Shown here piece after piece: positions 43,450 to 52,812 of a stretch of DNA of 64,000 bases. The stretch is taken from assembly GCF_900104175.1 (NCBI RefSeq), contig NZ_FNIX01000001.1, positions 1,191,975 to 1,255,974 of the forward strand. Direction: 5' to 3'. Position numbers and translations under genes: made by a program. The DNA comes from Lentzea jiangxiensis. GTDB taxonomy: Bacteria; Actinomycetota; Actinomycetes; Mycobacteriales; Pseudonocardiaceae. Position 1 is the stretch's first letter. Each line of letters starts with the position of its first letter. The notes under the pieces were generated by a model. The model did not search any database and was not told where the DNA came from. It saw only the letters and a program-made list of their open reading frames with translations.

Positions 43450-45924
43450 TCAGACCCCGACGGGCTCGCGCTCGGGCGTCTCCGCCACCGGCGCCGTGGC
43501 GGGCTTGAGCACCGACTTCGGGAACAGCCTCGCTCGCAACGACAGCGGGGCGTTCTTCTTCAGCGACTGCCGCACCGCGGCCAGCGCACCGGGCAGGCCC
43601 GGGTCCGCGACCGGGTTCGCGCTGTACCAGGACCGTTCGATCGACCCGATCACGGACCGCAGGCCGTCCTTGCCCGCCTCGTCCAGGTTGTGCTCGCGCG
43701 CCAACCGGCGGGCGGCCGTCCTGATCGTCTCGGCCGCCGGCACCGGCGCGCCGCGGTCGATCGACTCGGCAATGAGCTCGCTCCACGCGGCCGTGGCCGC
43801 CCCCGGACCGAGCGCCGCCACGGCGTGCAGGTGGTTGCGCCGCCGCACGCCGCGCACCAGCAGCGGTGTCAGCACGACACCCGCCAGCACCAGCACCGCC
43901 GCGAGCCACCACGAGAGCAACGCCGCCGCGAGCCCCACGCCTATCAGCCACAACCCGGCGACCGCCGGTATGAGCAGCTTGCGCGCCCACGACACGCCCA
44001 GCAGACCGGCGCCGATCACGCCGAGCAGCGCCAGCACCAGGAACGCCGACAGCAGCGCCGCCAGCAGCAGCACCACGCCGAGCGTCCACAGGTGCCACGG
44101 CGGCGGCCCTTCGGCCTGCGCCTGCGGCAGCCCCTGGTCGCCGTCCTCGCCGTCGGGCGAGGCGGACGCCTGGGCCGAGCCGGACGTGGACGGCGCCACC
44201 GACTCGGTCGTCGTCTCGGCGGTCGGCACCTCCTCGCCGCCCGGCGCGGTCTCGCGCAGGTACGGCGGCACGACGCCGCGGCCGTCGGAGATCGGGGTCG
44301 GGTCGAAGGTCATCCAGCCGTGGTTCGGGAAGAAGATCTCGACCCACGCGTGGGCGTCGTCCGTGCTGATCACCCGGTAGGCGTTGTCCGCGGCGGCGAC
44401 ACCGGCGGTGAAGCCGATCGCCACGCGCGAGGGCAGGCCGACCACGCGCGCCATCACGGCCATCGCGGAGGCGAACTGCTCGCAGTAGCCGACCTTGCTC
44501 CTGAGCACGAAGTCGGTCAGCGCGTCCCTGTTGACGTCGCCCTGCGTCTTGAGCTCGTACTTGAAGTCGGTGGTGGGGCTGTTGAAGAACTCGGTCAGCT
44601 TGGCGGCCTTGTCGAAGTCGTTGGTGGCGCCCTCCACGACCCTGTTCGCGAGGTCGACCACCTCCTGCTCGACGCCGTCGAACTTGTAGTACTCGGACTC
44701 GACCGCGTTCTTCTGCGAGGGCGCCAGCCGCAACGCCTGCTTGGTGGGCGTCGACAGGACCGCGTCGATCTCGTAGGACGCCGGTTCGCGCTCCCGCTCG
44801 GTGTAGATGACGCCCTTCTTGGCGTCGAAGCGGTAGTCGTCGTCCGGGGTGTCGATGCGGCGCACGGCGCCGTAGGTCGGCAGCCAGAAGCTCCGCCAGT
44901 CGCGCGGCTCGATGTTGATCCGCGTCGTCTTGCCCTCGCCGCGGTCACCCGCCTGCGGGGGGAGCTCACCGCGCGCCGGCTGACCGCCGGGCGGGGTGCC
45001 GCGCTCCCAGCCCTTGTTCGGCACGTACTGCGCCAGCGTCGAGGCCCGCATGTACGTCTGCTCCGGCAGGCCGCGCACGTAGAACACCTCGGCGGGCCTG
45101 CCGCGGTTGAGCATGCCGCGCAACGACGTCATCTCGCTCAGCCCGATGCCGCCCTTGCCGCCGCCACCGGAACCGCCACCGGGGAGCCTGCCGACCGTGC
45201 CGACGACCGTGAAGCCGGCACCGACGACCAGCGCGATCACCATCGCGATGCTCGCCACCGTCGTCGCCGACCCGCCGGACCCGCTCGCCGACCCGGACCC
45301 GAGCCGGCCGCGCCAGGCCTCGTGCCGGTGCTGGCCGTCGACCGCGAGCAGCATCGCGAACGCGGCCGCTCCCAGCACGAACGTCCAGAACGGCAGCATC
45401 TCGTCGGCCAGCGACGCGGGCACCGCGAACACGCACAGCAGCACCAGCCCGGACGCCGCCGGAGCGCCCGCCGCCACGGCGAGGGTGTCGACCAGCACCG
45501 CGACCAGGCCGATCGCGAGCACCACGAGCGCCTGGATCGCGGGCGACGCGTGCACCGGGGGCACCCCGGTCTGCACCTGCGCCACCGACTCCGCGAGCAC
45601 GTCGCCCAGGTCGCCCAGCGCCTCGGGACCGGGGATGAACAGGAAGATGCCCGACCGCGTGTGCAACGCCGTGAGCAGGCACAACAGCACGAAGACCTGG
45701 GCGATCGCCACCAGGGGCGGCGTCAGCCGGGTCGCGCGCAGGAACGCTCCGGTCACGGTGATCGCGACGATCACCACGCCGATGCGCACGAGCCACAGGT
45801 CGCCCTCGATGACCCCGGACAGCGCGGTCGACGCGCACAGCACGGCCAGAGCGGCGATCCACGGCGTCGCCGAGGTGAACCACTCGGGCTCGGTGCCCCT
45901 CGCTGGAGCGGAACGGTTCCCCAT
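43450..45924 (-). CDS. TgpA-like membrane transglutaminase (DUF3488/transglutaminase-like)
   Basis: The 824-residue protein has about six N-terminal helices (~20-230), a periplasmic domain with the transglutaminase triad (Cys in KVGYCEQFASAMA, His in DDAHAWVEIFF, Asp in MTFDPTP), two further helices (~650-700) and a cytoplasmic C-terminal part. TgpA-family enzymes are inner-membrane proteins; the Pseudomonas member is essential and the actinobacterial ones sit with MoxR and DUF58 genes, as here. The substrate is not known. Its gene overlaps nothing but is separated from DUF58 by one base. Confidence 0.9.
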   Translation of the reverse strand: MGNRSAPARGTEPEWFTSATPWIAALAVLCASTALSGVIEGDLWLVRIGVVIVAITVTGAFLRATRLTPPLVAIAQVFVLLCLLTALHTRSGIFLFIPGPEALGDLGDVLAESVAQVQTGVPPVHASPAIQALVVLAIGLVAVLVDTLAVAAGAPAASGLVLLCVFAVPASLADEMLPFWTFVLGAAAFAMLLAVDGQHRHEAWRGRLGSGSASGSGGSATTVASIAMVIALVVGAGFTVVGTVGRLPGGGSGGGGKGGIGLSEMTSLRGMLNRGRPAEVFYVRGLPEQTYMRASTLAQYVPNKGWERGTPPGGQPARGELPPQAGDRGEGKTTRINIEPRDWRSFWLPTYGAVRRIDTPDDDYRFDAKKGVIYTEREREPASYEIDAVLSTPTKQALRLAPSQKNAVESEYYKFDGVEQEVVDLANRVVEGATNDFDKAAKLTEFFNSPTTDFKYELKTQGDVNRDALTDFVLRSKVGYCEQFASAMAVMARVVGLPSRVAIGFTAGVAAADNAYRVISTDDAHAWVEIFFPNHGWMTFDPTPISDGRGVVPPYLRETAPGGEEVPTAETTTESVAPSTSGSAQASASPDGEDGDQGLPQAQAEGPPPWHLWTLGVVLLLAALLSAFLVLALLGVIGAGLLGVSWARKLLIPAVAGLWLIGVGLAAALLSWWLAAVLVLAGVVLTPLLVRGVRRRNHLHAVAALGPGAATAAWSELIAESIDRGAPVPAAETIRTAARRLAREHNLDEAGKDGLRSVIGSIERSWYSANPVADPGLPGALAAVRQSLKKNAPLSLRARLFPKSVLKPATAPVAETPEREPVGV

Positions 45925-45925
45925 C

Positions 45926-47191
45926 TCAGCCCACCTCCGAGCGCACCGACGGACCCCGGTTGCCGGCCGAGGCGCACAACTCCTGCCACACCTGCTGCAT
46001 CGACGCGGACGGTTTCGCGATCGTCACGCCCCAGCCCGCGCCGGCCAGCATCCGCCGCACGTCCTCGGGGTCGGGTGCCGAGGCGTCCGCGCCCCCGGAC
46101 CACGCGTTGACGTCGAGCAGCACGGCCAGGCTGCGCATGCCGCGCGGCCGGTACCGGATGAGCTCCTCGACCGAGGCGGGGGACACGCCGCCCAGCACCG
46201 CGATGACCTCCTGGCCCGCGCCGGGGTCGATCCCGCCGCTCAGCTCACGGCGGTGCGAGCCCTGCAGCGCGGCGAGCGAGTCCAGCACCACGTGGTCGCT
46301 GTGCCCGCCGTCGGCCGACCCGCCCGCGAGCACCCGCCCGTCCTCGGCGACCAGGCGGACCTGGTGGCCGAAGTGGTGCAGGTGCAGGCAGATCGACGCC
46401 ACGAACGAGATCGCCCATTCGAGCGAGGCCGTCGGTCCGCTGCCACGGTGCGCGTGCACCCGGTGGTCGAGCAGCACCGTCGTGCCGCCGCGCCACGGGC
46501 GTTCCTCGACGCGCACCATCAGCTCGTCGCGCCGGGCCGTCGACCGCCAGTGGACCTTCCGCAGGTCGTCGCCCTGGCGGTAGGGCCGCACCACCGCGTC
46601 GTCCTCGCCCTGACCGGCGCGCAGCCGCACCGAGCCGTCGTCGCCCGCGCCCATGCCGGACCCGCCGGGCAGCCCGGCCAGCCGGACGACGCGGGGCACC
46701 ACGACCAGGCGCGACCGGCCCGCGAGCTCGCGGTCGAACTCGGCGAGGCCGAACGGGTCGGTGATCCGCGCCATCAGCGGGCCGACCTGCTGGATGCCGC
46801 GCATCACCGGCTTGAGCGGGTAGCGCAACGCCGTGGGCGTGTTGCGGGGCAGCCGCTCCACCAGGAACCGCGGCCGCGCGCCCAGGGCGTACGGCACCGT
46901 GTCCTCGAGCATCAGCCCGCCCGTGGGCAGCCGGCCGGTGCTGCGCAGGTCGAGCTTCACCTCGGAGGCGGCGCCGACCGGCACCCGGCTCGGAGCGAGG
47001 TACCGGGCGGCGTGCAACCCCACCCTGGCCCTCGTCGCGAGCCACGCGGCCAGCAGCGGCAGCGCGATGACGAAGGCCGCCACCCGCAGCAGGTCGCGCT
47101 CGTTCAGCACGGCGGCGCACACTCCGGCGGCGAACCCCGCGGCCAGCAAGCATCTTCCGCGCGTGGTCAGACCGGAGAGTGCGGTGCGCAT
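45926..47191 (-). CDS. DUF58 protein (von Willebrand-like, MoxR partner)
   Basis: The 421-residue protein has two N-terminal transmembrane helices (~13-55), then a beta domain and the DUF58 signature YRQGDDLRKVHWRSTARRDELMVRVEE near residues 200-235, followed by a VWA-like fold. DUF58 proteins work with MoxR ATPases in protein assembly. It starts two bases after the moxR stop and ends one base before the transglutaminase gene. An upstream in-frame extension overlaps moxR and was not used. Confidence 0.9.
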   Translation of the reverse strand: MRTALSGLTTRGRCLLAAGFAAGVCAAVLNERDLLRVAAFVIALPLLAAWLATRARVGLHAARYLAPSRVPVGAASEVKLDLRSTGRLPTGGLMLEDTVPYALGARPRFLVERLPRNTPTALRYPLKPVMRGIQQVGPLMARITDPFGLAEFDRELAGRSRLVVVPRVVRLAGLPGGSGMGAGDDGSVRLRAGQGEDDAVVRPYRQGDDLRKVHWRSTARRDELMVRVEERPWRGGTTVLLDHRVHAHRGSGPTASLEWAISFVASICLHLHHFGHQVRLVAEDGRVLAGGSADGGHSDHVVLDSLAALQGSHRRELSGGIDPGAGQEVIAVLGGVSPASVEELIRYRPRGMRSLAVLLDVNAWSGGADASAPDPEDVRRMLAGAGWGVTIAKPSASMQQVWQELCASAGNRGPSVRSEVG

Positions 47192-47193
47192 CG

Positions 47194-48246
47194 TCAGCGT
47201 GGCGTCCCTGCGTTGTTGTTGTTCAAGCTGCGGACGAACGCCGCGCTCGGGTCGAGTGCCGCCGTCGGTACCGGGACCCGCTGCAGCAGCGCCCTGATCA
47301 GCTCGGCGGGGGACCGGCGGGCTGCCTGAGCCTCGGCGGTCAGCACCAGGCGGTGGGCGAGCACCGGGATCGACACCGCGTGGATGTCGTCCGGCACCAC
47401 GAAGTCGCGACCGGCGAGCGCCGCGTGCGCGCGGGCGGCGCGGACGAGGTGCAGCGTGGACCGCGGGGACGCGCCCAGCCGCAGCTCCGGCAGCCGGCGC
47501 GTGGCCGACACCAGGTCGACGGCGTACCGGCGGACCTCGGGGGACAGGTGCACCCGGCGCACGGCCTCGATCAGCCGCAGGATCTGCGCAGCGTCCGAGA
47601 CGGGCCGCAGGTCGTCGAGCGGGTTGTGGCCCGCGTGCTCGTCGACCATCGCGAGCTCGGCCTGCGGGTCCGGGTAGCCGATCGACACGCGCGCGGTGAA
47701 CCTGTCGCGCTGCGCCTCCGGCAGGGCGTAGGTGCCCTCCATCTCCACGGGGTTCTGCGTCGCGATCACCATGAACGGAGACCCCAGCGGGTACGTGTTG
47801 GCGTCGACCGTGACCTGGTGCTCCTCCATGCACTCCAGCAGCGCGGACTGCGTCTTGGGGGAGGCGCGGTTGATCTCGTCGCCGACCACGATGTTTGCGA
47901 AGATCGGTCCCGGCCGGAACTCGAAGTCGTTCTCCTGCCGGTTGTAGATGGACGAGCCGGTGATGTCGCTCGGCAACAGGTCCGGCGTGAACTGCACGCG
48001 GCTCACGGTGCAGTCGATCGAACGGGCAAGCGCTTTCGCCAGCGAGGTCTTGCCGACTCCCGGCACGTCCTCGACCAGCAGGTGCCCTTCGGCGAGCAGC
48101 GTCACGAGGGCGAGACGGACGACGTCGGGTTTGCCGACGAGCACCCGTTCGACGTTGGCGGCGATCCGCTGGACGGCGCCGTGCAGCTCCCCCAGAACCT
48201 GATCTACCGGCGCGTGGCTGTTCGCACTTGGGCTTCCCGGCGTCAC
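47194..48246 (-). CDS. MoxR-family AAA+ ATPase
   Basis: The 350-residue chaperone-like ATPase has Walker [17 protein letters not shown], Walker [17 protein letters not shown], sensor-1 [20 protein letters not shown] and the arginine finger DRFTARV. GTG 48246 is used because GGAGG lies six bases upstream on the minus strand; longer frames lack one. It heads a three-gene operon divergent from mraZ. Operators in the intergenic region indicate shared control with the dcw cluster. Confidence 0.92.
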   Translation of the reverse strand: MTPGSPSANSHAPVDQVLGELHGAVQRIAANVERVLVGKPDVVRLALVTLLAEGHLLVEDVPGVGKTSLAKALARSIDCTVSRVQFTPDLLPSDITGSSIYNRQENDFEFRPGPIFANIVVGDEINRASPKTQSALLECMEEHQVTVDANTYPLGSPFMVIATQNPVEMEGTYALPEAQRDRFTARVSIGYPDPQAELAMVDEHAGHNPLDDLRPVSDAAQILRLIEAVRRVHLSPEVRRYAVDLVSATRRLPELRLGASPRSTLHLVRAARAHAALAGRDFVVPDDIHAVSIPVLAHRLVLTAEAQAARRSPAELIRALLQRVPVPTAALDPSAAFVRSLNNNNAGTPR

Positions 48247-48351
48247 TAAACCTCCAGCAGCCGTGTCCGGAACACGGACGTGTGAGCGTTTCACGCAGTG
48301 TGTCAAACCACGGCTAAGTGCCCCACACCTGCGGGCTGCATCGGGTTCGCT

Positions 48352-48375
48352 CCACCAGTTTCCACCTTCCCCCAC
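48352..48375 (-). repeat. MraZ-like box array, facing moxR (distal to mraZ)
   Basis: CCAC (GTGG on the minus strand) recurs at 48352, 48362 and 48372, at exact 10-base steps, in the contexts TCCACCAG, TCCACCTT and CCCACCAA. MraZ binds direct repeats with 10-bp periodicity. Confidence 0.5.
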
Positions 48376-48475
48376 CAACCCGCCCGAATCTCATGTTTCG
48401 ACGGAAATTTGTACGCCGTTCGAGTGCTTTACGGGGCCTGAACCCTCACCCGCGAAGGTGGTGCCGCACGAGTTC

Positions 48476-48502
48476 CCCCACCGTCCCCCCACGTCACCCC
48501 AC
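48476..48502 (-). repeat. MraZ-like box array, facing moxR (central)
   Basis: CCCCAC (GTGGGG on the minus strand) occurs at 48476, 48487 and 48497, with steps of 11 and 10 bases. The hexamer is identical to two repeats of the mraZ-facing array, in the opposite orientation. Confidence 0.5.
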
Positions 48503-48516
48503 GCCGTCTACCAGCG

Positions 48517-48553
48517 GAAACAGGTTGCGACATGGTGTGTAAACACCTGTTTC
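48517..48553. promoter_or_regulatory. 9-bp dyad in the mraZ control region
   Basis: GAAACAGGT (48517-48525) and ACCTGTTTC (48545-48553) are perfect complements around a 19-base centre, between the central array and the mraZ promoter. The binding protein is unknown. Confidence 0.4.
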
Positions 48554-48557
48554 ATCG

Positions 48558-48599
48558 TTGACTGTGGTGAAAAGTGGGGTACTGTGGCGGCCGGTGGGG
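48558..48599 (+). promoter_or_regulatory. mraZ promoter overlapped by four MraZ boxes
   Basis: TTGACT (48558-48563) and TACTGT (48580-48585) are 16 bases apart. GTGG starts at 48564, 48574, 48584 and 48594, four repeats at exact 10-base steps (GTGGTG, GTGGGG, GTGGCG, GTGGGG), filling the spacer and covering the -10. This geometry suits autorepression by MraZ. Confidence 0.65.
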
Positions 48600-48652
48600 C
48601 AGACGGGGGCTCCACTGCCGGTCTCGTCGTCCGGCAAGGGAGGTGGCTGCCG

Positions 48653-49084
48653 ATGTTCCTCGGCACTCACTACCCGCGCCTGGACGACAAAGGTCGGCTG
48701 ACACTGCCTGCGAAGTTCCGGGACGAGCTGGCGGGAGGTCTCATGGTCACCAAGGGCCAGGACCACTGCCTGTACGTGTTCCCCCGGGCTGAGTTCGAGC
48801 AGATGGCGAGGAAGGTCGCCGAGGCGCCGTTCACCAACGACGCCGTACGCGCCTACCAGCGGTATCTGTTCGCAGGTACGGACGAGCAGCGTCCGGACGG
48901 TCAGGGCCGCGTCTTGATCGCACCGGAACTGCGCCGGTATGCCGGGCTGACCAAGGAGTGCGTGGTCGTCGGCGCGTTCACCAGGTTGGAGATCTGGGAC
49001 GCGGCGGCCTGGCAGACCTATCTCGAAGAGCACGAGGACGGCTACGCCACGGCTCGCGAGGAGGTCATACCGGGCGTCTTCTGA
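48653..49084 (+). CDS. mraZ: Transcriptional regulator MraZ
   Basis: The 143-residue protein consists of two SpoVT/AbrB-like DXXXR repeats ([17 protein letters not shown] and [19 protein letters not shown]). MraZ forms ring oligomers and represses the dcw operon by binding 10-bp-periodic repeats. ATG 48653 has AAGGGAGG upstream; a longer in-frame ORF to 48263 covers the control region and is spurious. It is the first gene of the dcw cluster. Confidence 0.96.
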   Translation: MFLGTHYPRLDDKGRLTLPAKFRDELAGGLMVTKGQDHCLYVFPRAEFEQMARKVAEAPFTNDAVRAYQRYLFAGTDEQRPDGQGRVLIAPELRRYAGLTKECVVVGAFTRLEIWDAAAWQTYLEEHEDGYATAREEVIPGVF

Positions 49085-49164
49085 TGGCGGTCAGCCGAGC
49101 AACAGGCCGGATGTTCCACACGCGATTCGGGTGCCGTGAGGCCTCGGTCCGCTCGACTATCGGC

Positions 49165-49190
49165 CCTGGCGCACCTTCCCCGGCGCCAGG
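49165..49190 (+). other. Hairpin between mraZ and rsmH
   Basis: CCTGGCGC (49165-49172) pairs with GCGCCAGG (49183-49190) around a 10-base loop in the 167-base mraZ-rsmH gap. It may reduce read-through or stabilise the mRNA end; no T-run follows. Confidence 0.4.
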
Positions 49191-49251
49191 TTCGACGAGC
49201 GGGCGGGGACCTGACGTCACCCGATCGCGCATTAAGGGGAGTAGAGGGACG

Positions 49252-50205
49252 ATGGATCAGCCGCGGCACGTTCCGGTGCTGCTGGACCGCGTCCTGGAAC
49301 TCTTCGCTCCGGCGTTGCAGGGCAAGCCCGCCGTCGTCGTCGACACGACGCTCGGAATGGGCGGCCACTCCGACGCGCTGCTCGGCGCCCACCCGGAGCT
49401 CACGCTCATCGGGCTCGACCGCGACCCGCAGGCCATCGAGATGGCGGGCAAGCGGCTCGCGCACCACGGCGACCGGGTCCACCTCGTCAACGTCACGTAC
49501 GACCACATCGACGAGGCCGTCGCGGACCTCGGGTACTCGCGCGTCGACGGCGTGCTGATGGACCTCGGCGTGTCCTCGTTGCAGCTCGACGAGGAGGAGC
49601 GCGGGTTCGCGTACTCGAAGGACGCCCCGCTCGACATGCGGATGTCCAAGGGCACCGGCATGACGGCGGCGGACGTGCTGAACACGTACTCCCACGGCGA
49701 CCTCGCCCGCATCCTCTCCACCTACGGCGAGGAGCGGTTCGCGGGCAAGATCGCCTCGGCCGTGCTCAGGGAACGCGAGAAGGAACCGTTCACGAACTCC
49801 GGGCGGCTCGTCGAGCTGCTCTACGCCGTCGTGCCCGCGGCTTCGCGGCGCACGGGCGGGCACCCGGCGAAACGCACGTTCCAGGCGCTGCGCATCGAGG
49901 TCAACGGGGAGCTGGAGTCGCTGCGGCTGGCCCTGCCCGCAGCGCTCGGCGTGCTGGGGGTGGGCGGGCGGATCGTCGTCGAGTCCTACCAGTCCCTCGA
50001 GGACCGGATGGTGAAGCAGGCCTTCGCCGAGCTCGCGAAGTCGAAGTCCCCGCTCGGTCTGCCGGTCGAGCTGCCGGGCCACGGGCCCGAGATCAAATTG
50101 CTCACGAAGGGCGCGGAGCTCGCGTCGGAGCAGGAAGTCGAGGACAACCCGCGCGCGGCGCCGGTGCGCCTGCGCGCGGCGGAGCGGATCGGAGAACCGA
50201 GATGA
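49252..50205 (+). CDS. rsmH: 16S rRNA (cytosine1402-N4)-methyltransferase
   Basis: The 317-residue enzyme begins [13 protein letters not shown] and has motif [59 protein letters not shown] and [18 protein letters not shown], all diagnostic of RsmH (MraW). It methylates C1402 in the ribosomal P site. ATG 49252 follows GGGGAG and AGAGGGA. The stop overlaps the ftsL-like start by four bases. Confidence 0.96.
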   Translation: MDQPRHVPVLLDRVLELFAPALQGKPAVVVDTTLGMGGHSDALLGAHPELTLIGLDRDPQAIEMAGKRLAHHGDRVHLVNVTYDHIDEAVADLGYSRVDGVLMDLGVSSLQLDEEERGFAYSKDAPLDMRMSKGTGMTAADVLNTYSHGDLARILSTYGEERFAGKIASAVLREREKEPFTNSGRLVELLYAVVPAASRRTGGHPAKRTFQALRIEVNGELESLRLALPAALGVLGVGGRIVVESYQSLEDRMVKQAFAELAKSKSPLGLPVELPGHGPEIKLLTKGAELASEQEVEDNPRAAPVRLRAAERIGEPR

Positions 50206-50807
50206 CGGCACCCGCACGCGTCGGCGGGCCGTCGCCCCGCGACCCCTCCGGGAACAAGCGCAAGGACAAGGACAAGGCGCGGCGCCGGACCGCCGGTGCC
50301 GAACGCGCCTACGCGCGGCGGGCCCAGCGCGCCCAGAACCTGCGCGGCGGTTCGGCCGCCCCGCAGAGGGCCGTGTCCAAGGCGCCGTTCGTCGTGCTCG
50401 TGATGCTCGTGCTGGGCGCGGGCGTCGCCGGGATCATGTACTTCTCCACCCAGGCCGCCGCGGACACGTACCGCCTGCAGGAGGCGCGCGCCGAGGCCGA
50501 GAAGCTGACGCTGCAGATGGAGCAGCTGCGCCGCGAGGTGGCGCTGCTCGAGTCGCCGACCGACCTCGCGCGCCGGGCCACCGAGATGGGCCTCGTCGAG
50601 CCGCCGAGCCCGGCGCGGCTGCGGCAGAACGCGGACGGGTCGATCGAGGAGTTCGGCAAGCCGAGCGCGCCGACCAAGCCGACGCCGACGCCGCCGCCGT
50701 CCCCCGAGACGCCTCCGCCGCCGTCCGGTGAGCAGCCGCCCGCGGGTGAGCAGCCGCCGGCAGGCCAGACGCCGCCCGCCGGCCAGACGCCTCCGGCGGG
50801 TGGATGA
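50202..50807 (+). CDS. ftsL: FtsL-like septum formation protein
   Basis: The 201-residue bitopic protein has a basic cytoplasmic N-terminus (~1-60, [11 protein letters not shown]), one transmembrane helix (~63-83) and a leucine-zipper coil (~88-118, [24 protein letters not shown]) followed by the conserved [11 protein letters not shown]. This matches actinobacterial FtsL by position and layout; sequence alone is weak. The C-terminus is unusual: a ~50-residue Pro/Thr-rich tail ending in four tandem units of the type [12 protein letters not shown]. It overlaps both neighbours by four bases. Confidence 0.85.
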   Translation: MTAPARVGGPSPRDPSGNKRKDKDKARRRTAGAERAYARRAQRAQNLRGGSAAPQRAVSKAPFVVLVMLVLGAGVAGIMYFSTQAAADTYRLQEARAEAEKLTLQMEQLRREVALLESPTDLARRATEMGLVEPPSPARLRQNADGSIEEFGKPSAPTKPTPTPPPSPETPPPPSGEQPPAGEQPPAGQTPPAGQTPPAGG

Positions 50808-52717
50808 TGCCGGCTCCGCAGTCGAAGGGACCGCGCCGTCCGCTGTCGGTGCGCGGCGCTCGCCCGGCCACGCGCCTGGGCGGCAACAGCAGGGTGCGCA
50901 TCGCCGTCGGCCGCATCCTGCTGATCGGCGCGTTGCTGATCGCGGGCGTGAAGCTCGTGCAGGTGCAGGGCATCCAGGCCGACGAACTGTCGCAGCAGGC
51001 GCAGAAGCAGCGCACGACGCGGCAGGACATCCCCGCCGAGCGCGGCTCCATCCTGGACCGCAACGGCAACCAGCTCGCGTTCTCGATCGAGGTGCGCGCG
51101 CTCTACATCCTCCCGCAGCGCGCCCGCAAGACGTGGGACGACGCCCGCGCCGCCAAGCCCGCGGACCACCCGTTGTCCTACGACGACCACGCGCGCGAGA
51201 TGGCGGGGTTCATCTCGTCGACGCTGGGCCCGGAGGTCAACGGCGAGAAGACCGACGAGGAGACGATCTACCAGCAGCTGGTGCAGGACATCAGCTACGA
51301 GGTCCTGGTGAGCGAGGCCGAGCCGGCCAAGGCCGCGAAGATCGTCGAGAAGTACCCGGCGGAGATCGGCTCGGAGTACCGCTCCAAGCGCATCTACCCC
51401 AATGGTGAGCTGGCCTCGAACGTGATCGGCGCCGCCAACTGGCGCCAGGACGAGAAGCCGCCGACCACGCAGGGCATCCTCGGCCTGGAGAGCGCGCAGG
51501 ACAACCTGCTCGCCGGCCGCATGGGCCGCCGCATCGTCGACACGATGTCGGGCGACGACACCGTCGTCATCCCGAACACCGAACGCGAGCTCGTGAAGCC
51601 GCAGCCGGGCAAGAGCCTCGAGCTGACGATCGACATCGACACCCAGTACGCCGTGCAGCGCATGGTCACCGACTACGCGAAGAAGTCGGGTGCCAAGAAC
51701 GCGTCGGCGGTCGTGCTGGACAGCCGCACCGGCGAGATCGTCGCCATGGCCAACGACAAGACCTACGACCCGGCCGACTTCGGCAAGTCCTCGGAGGACC
51801 AGCGCCGCAACGGCGCGGTCGCGTCGAACTTCGAACCCGGCTCGGTGAACAAGATCGTGACGGCCGCCGCCGCCGTCGAGCTCGGCCTGTTCAAGCCGGA
51901 CGACGTGCTGCAGGTGCCGGGTTCGATCAGGGTCGCCGACCGCGTGATCCGCGACGCGTGGACGCACGGCACCGTGCCGATGTCGTTCACCGGCGTCTTC
52001 GCGAGGTCGTCGAACGTCGGCACCCTGCAGGCCGCGCAGCAGGTCGGTCAGGAGCGCTACGCCGAGATGCTGCAGAAGTTCGGCCTCGGCAGCCGCACCC
52101 AGTCCGGCGTGCCCGCGGAGGAGTCCGGGGTCGTGCCGCCGCTGAACCAGTGGTCCGGCTCGACCTTCGGCAACCTGCCGATCGGCCAGGGCCTCTCGAT
52201 GACGTTGCTGCAGATGACCGGCATGTACCAGGCCATCGCCAACGACGGCCTGCGCATCCCGCCGCGCCTGATCCGCGCCGAGATCGGCGAGGAGGGCGCG
52301 CGGTCGGAGAAGCCGCGCCCCGAGGGCGTGCGCGTGGTGTCGCCGGAGACCGCGAAGACCGTCCGGGACATGTTCCGCTCGGTGACGCAGTCCGATCCGC
52401 GCGACGCGAACCAGAACGGCACCGGCAAGGCGGCGGCGCTGCCCGGCTACCAGATCGCGGGCAAGACCGGCACGGCGCAGCAGATCGACCCGGTCTGCAA
52501 GTGCTACTCCCAGTCGCAGTACTGGATCACGTTCGCCGGCATCCTCCCCGCCGACAACCCGCGCTACGTCGTCGGCATCATGCTCGACGCGCCGAACGGT
52601 ACCCAGTTCAGCTCGTCGGCCGCGCCGTTGTTCCACGACATCGCGGCCTACCTGACGCAGCGGTTCCAGGTGCCGATGTCGGCGGAGCAGACGCCGTTCG
52701 TGCAGTTGCAGATGTAG
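50804..52717 (+). CDS. ftsI: Class B penicillin-binding protein (FtsI/PBP3)
   Basis: The 637-residue septal transpeptidase has one N-terminal membrane helix (~43-60), a dimerisation domain starting IPAERGSILDRNGNQLA, and the transpeptidase domain with S347-x-x-K350 (GSVNK), S402-x-N404 (RSSNVG) and K554-T-G. It cross-links peptidoglycan at the division septum. Two cysteines in PVCKCYSQ near the KTG motif could form a disulphide, seen in some actinobacterial PBPs. No PASTA domains are present. Confidence 0.95.
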   Translation: MMPAPQSKGPRRPLSVRGARPATRLGGNSRVRIAVGRILLIGALLIAGVKLVQVQGIQADELSQQAQKQRTTRQDIPAERGSILDRNGNQLAFSIEVRALYILPQRARKTWDDARAAKPADHPLSYDDHAREMAGFISSTLGPEVNGEKTDEETIYQQLVQDISYEVLVSEAEPAKAAKIVEKYPAEIGSEYRSKRIYPNGELASNVIGAANWRQDEKPPTTQGILGLESAQDNLLAGRMGRRIVDTMSGDDTVVIPNTERELVKPQPGKSLELTIDIDTQYAVQRMVTDYAKKSGAKNASAVVLDSRTGEIVAMANDKTYDPADFGKSSEDQRRNGAVASNFEPGSVNKIVTAAAAVELGLFKPDDVLQVPGSIRVADRVIRDAWTHGTVPMSFTGVFARSSNVGTLQAAQQVGQERYAEMLQKFGLGSRTQSGVPAEESGVVPPLNQWSGSTFGNLPIGQGLSMTLLQMTGMYQAIANDGLRIPPRLIRAEIGEEGARSEKPRPEGVRVVSPETAKTVRDMFRSVTQSDPRDANQNGTGKAAALPGYQIAGKTGTAQQIDPVCKCYSQSQYWITFAGILPADNPRYVVGIMLDAPNGTQFSSSAAPLFHDIAAYLTQRFQVPMSAEQTPFVQLQM

Positions 52718-52812
52718 GTGACTGGCGGAGCACGGGGTTCTGCGCGCCTTTCACCGCAGACCTGATCTTGGCGGTGACTCCCGTTCCCGCTGTTCAGCGA
52801 GGTGGGGAAGAG

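Larger units (their letters stand above)
48247..48652. promoter_or_regulatory. moxR-mraZ divergent control region
   Basis: This 406-base stretch without a gene holds three arrays of GTGG-type repeats and a 9-bp dyad. Two arrays face moxR (minus strand) and one faces mraZ. No alternative small gene is evident. The segment nearest moxR (48247-48351) includes its Shine-Dalgarno and no obvious -10. Confidence 0.6.

Noticed and set aside
43393-46110. 905-codon open frame on the plus strand
   Set aside because: It runs opposite the well-supported transglutaminase and DUF58 genes and encodes Arg/His-rich low-complexity sequence typical of high-GC antisense frames.
48263-48652. Long N-terminal extension of mraZ
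   Set aside because: It covers the promoter and repeat arrays; MraZ proteins begin MFLG at 48653, which has a strong Shine-Dalgarno.
50730-50801. Tandem [12 protein letters not shown] coding repeats considered as a DNA repeat element
   Set aside because: They are in frame at the end of the ftsL-like gene and best explained as a Pro-rich protein tail.
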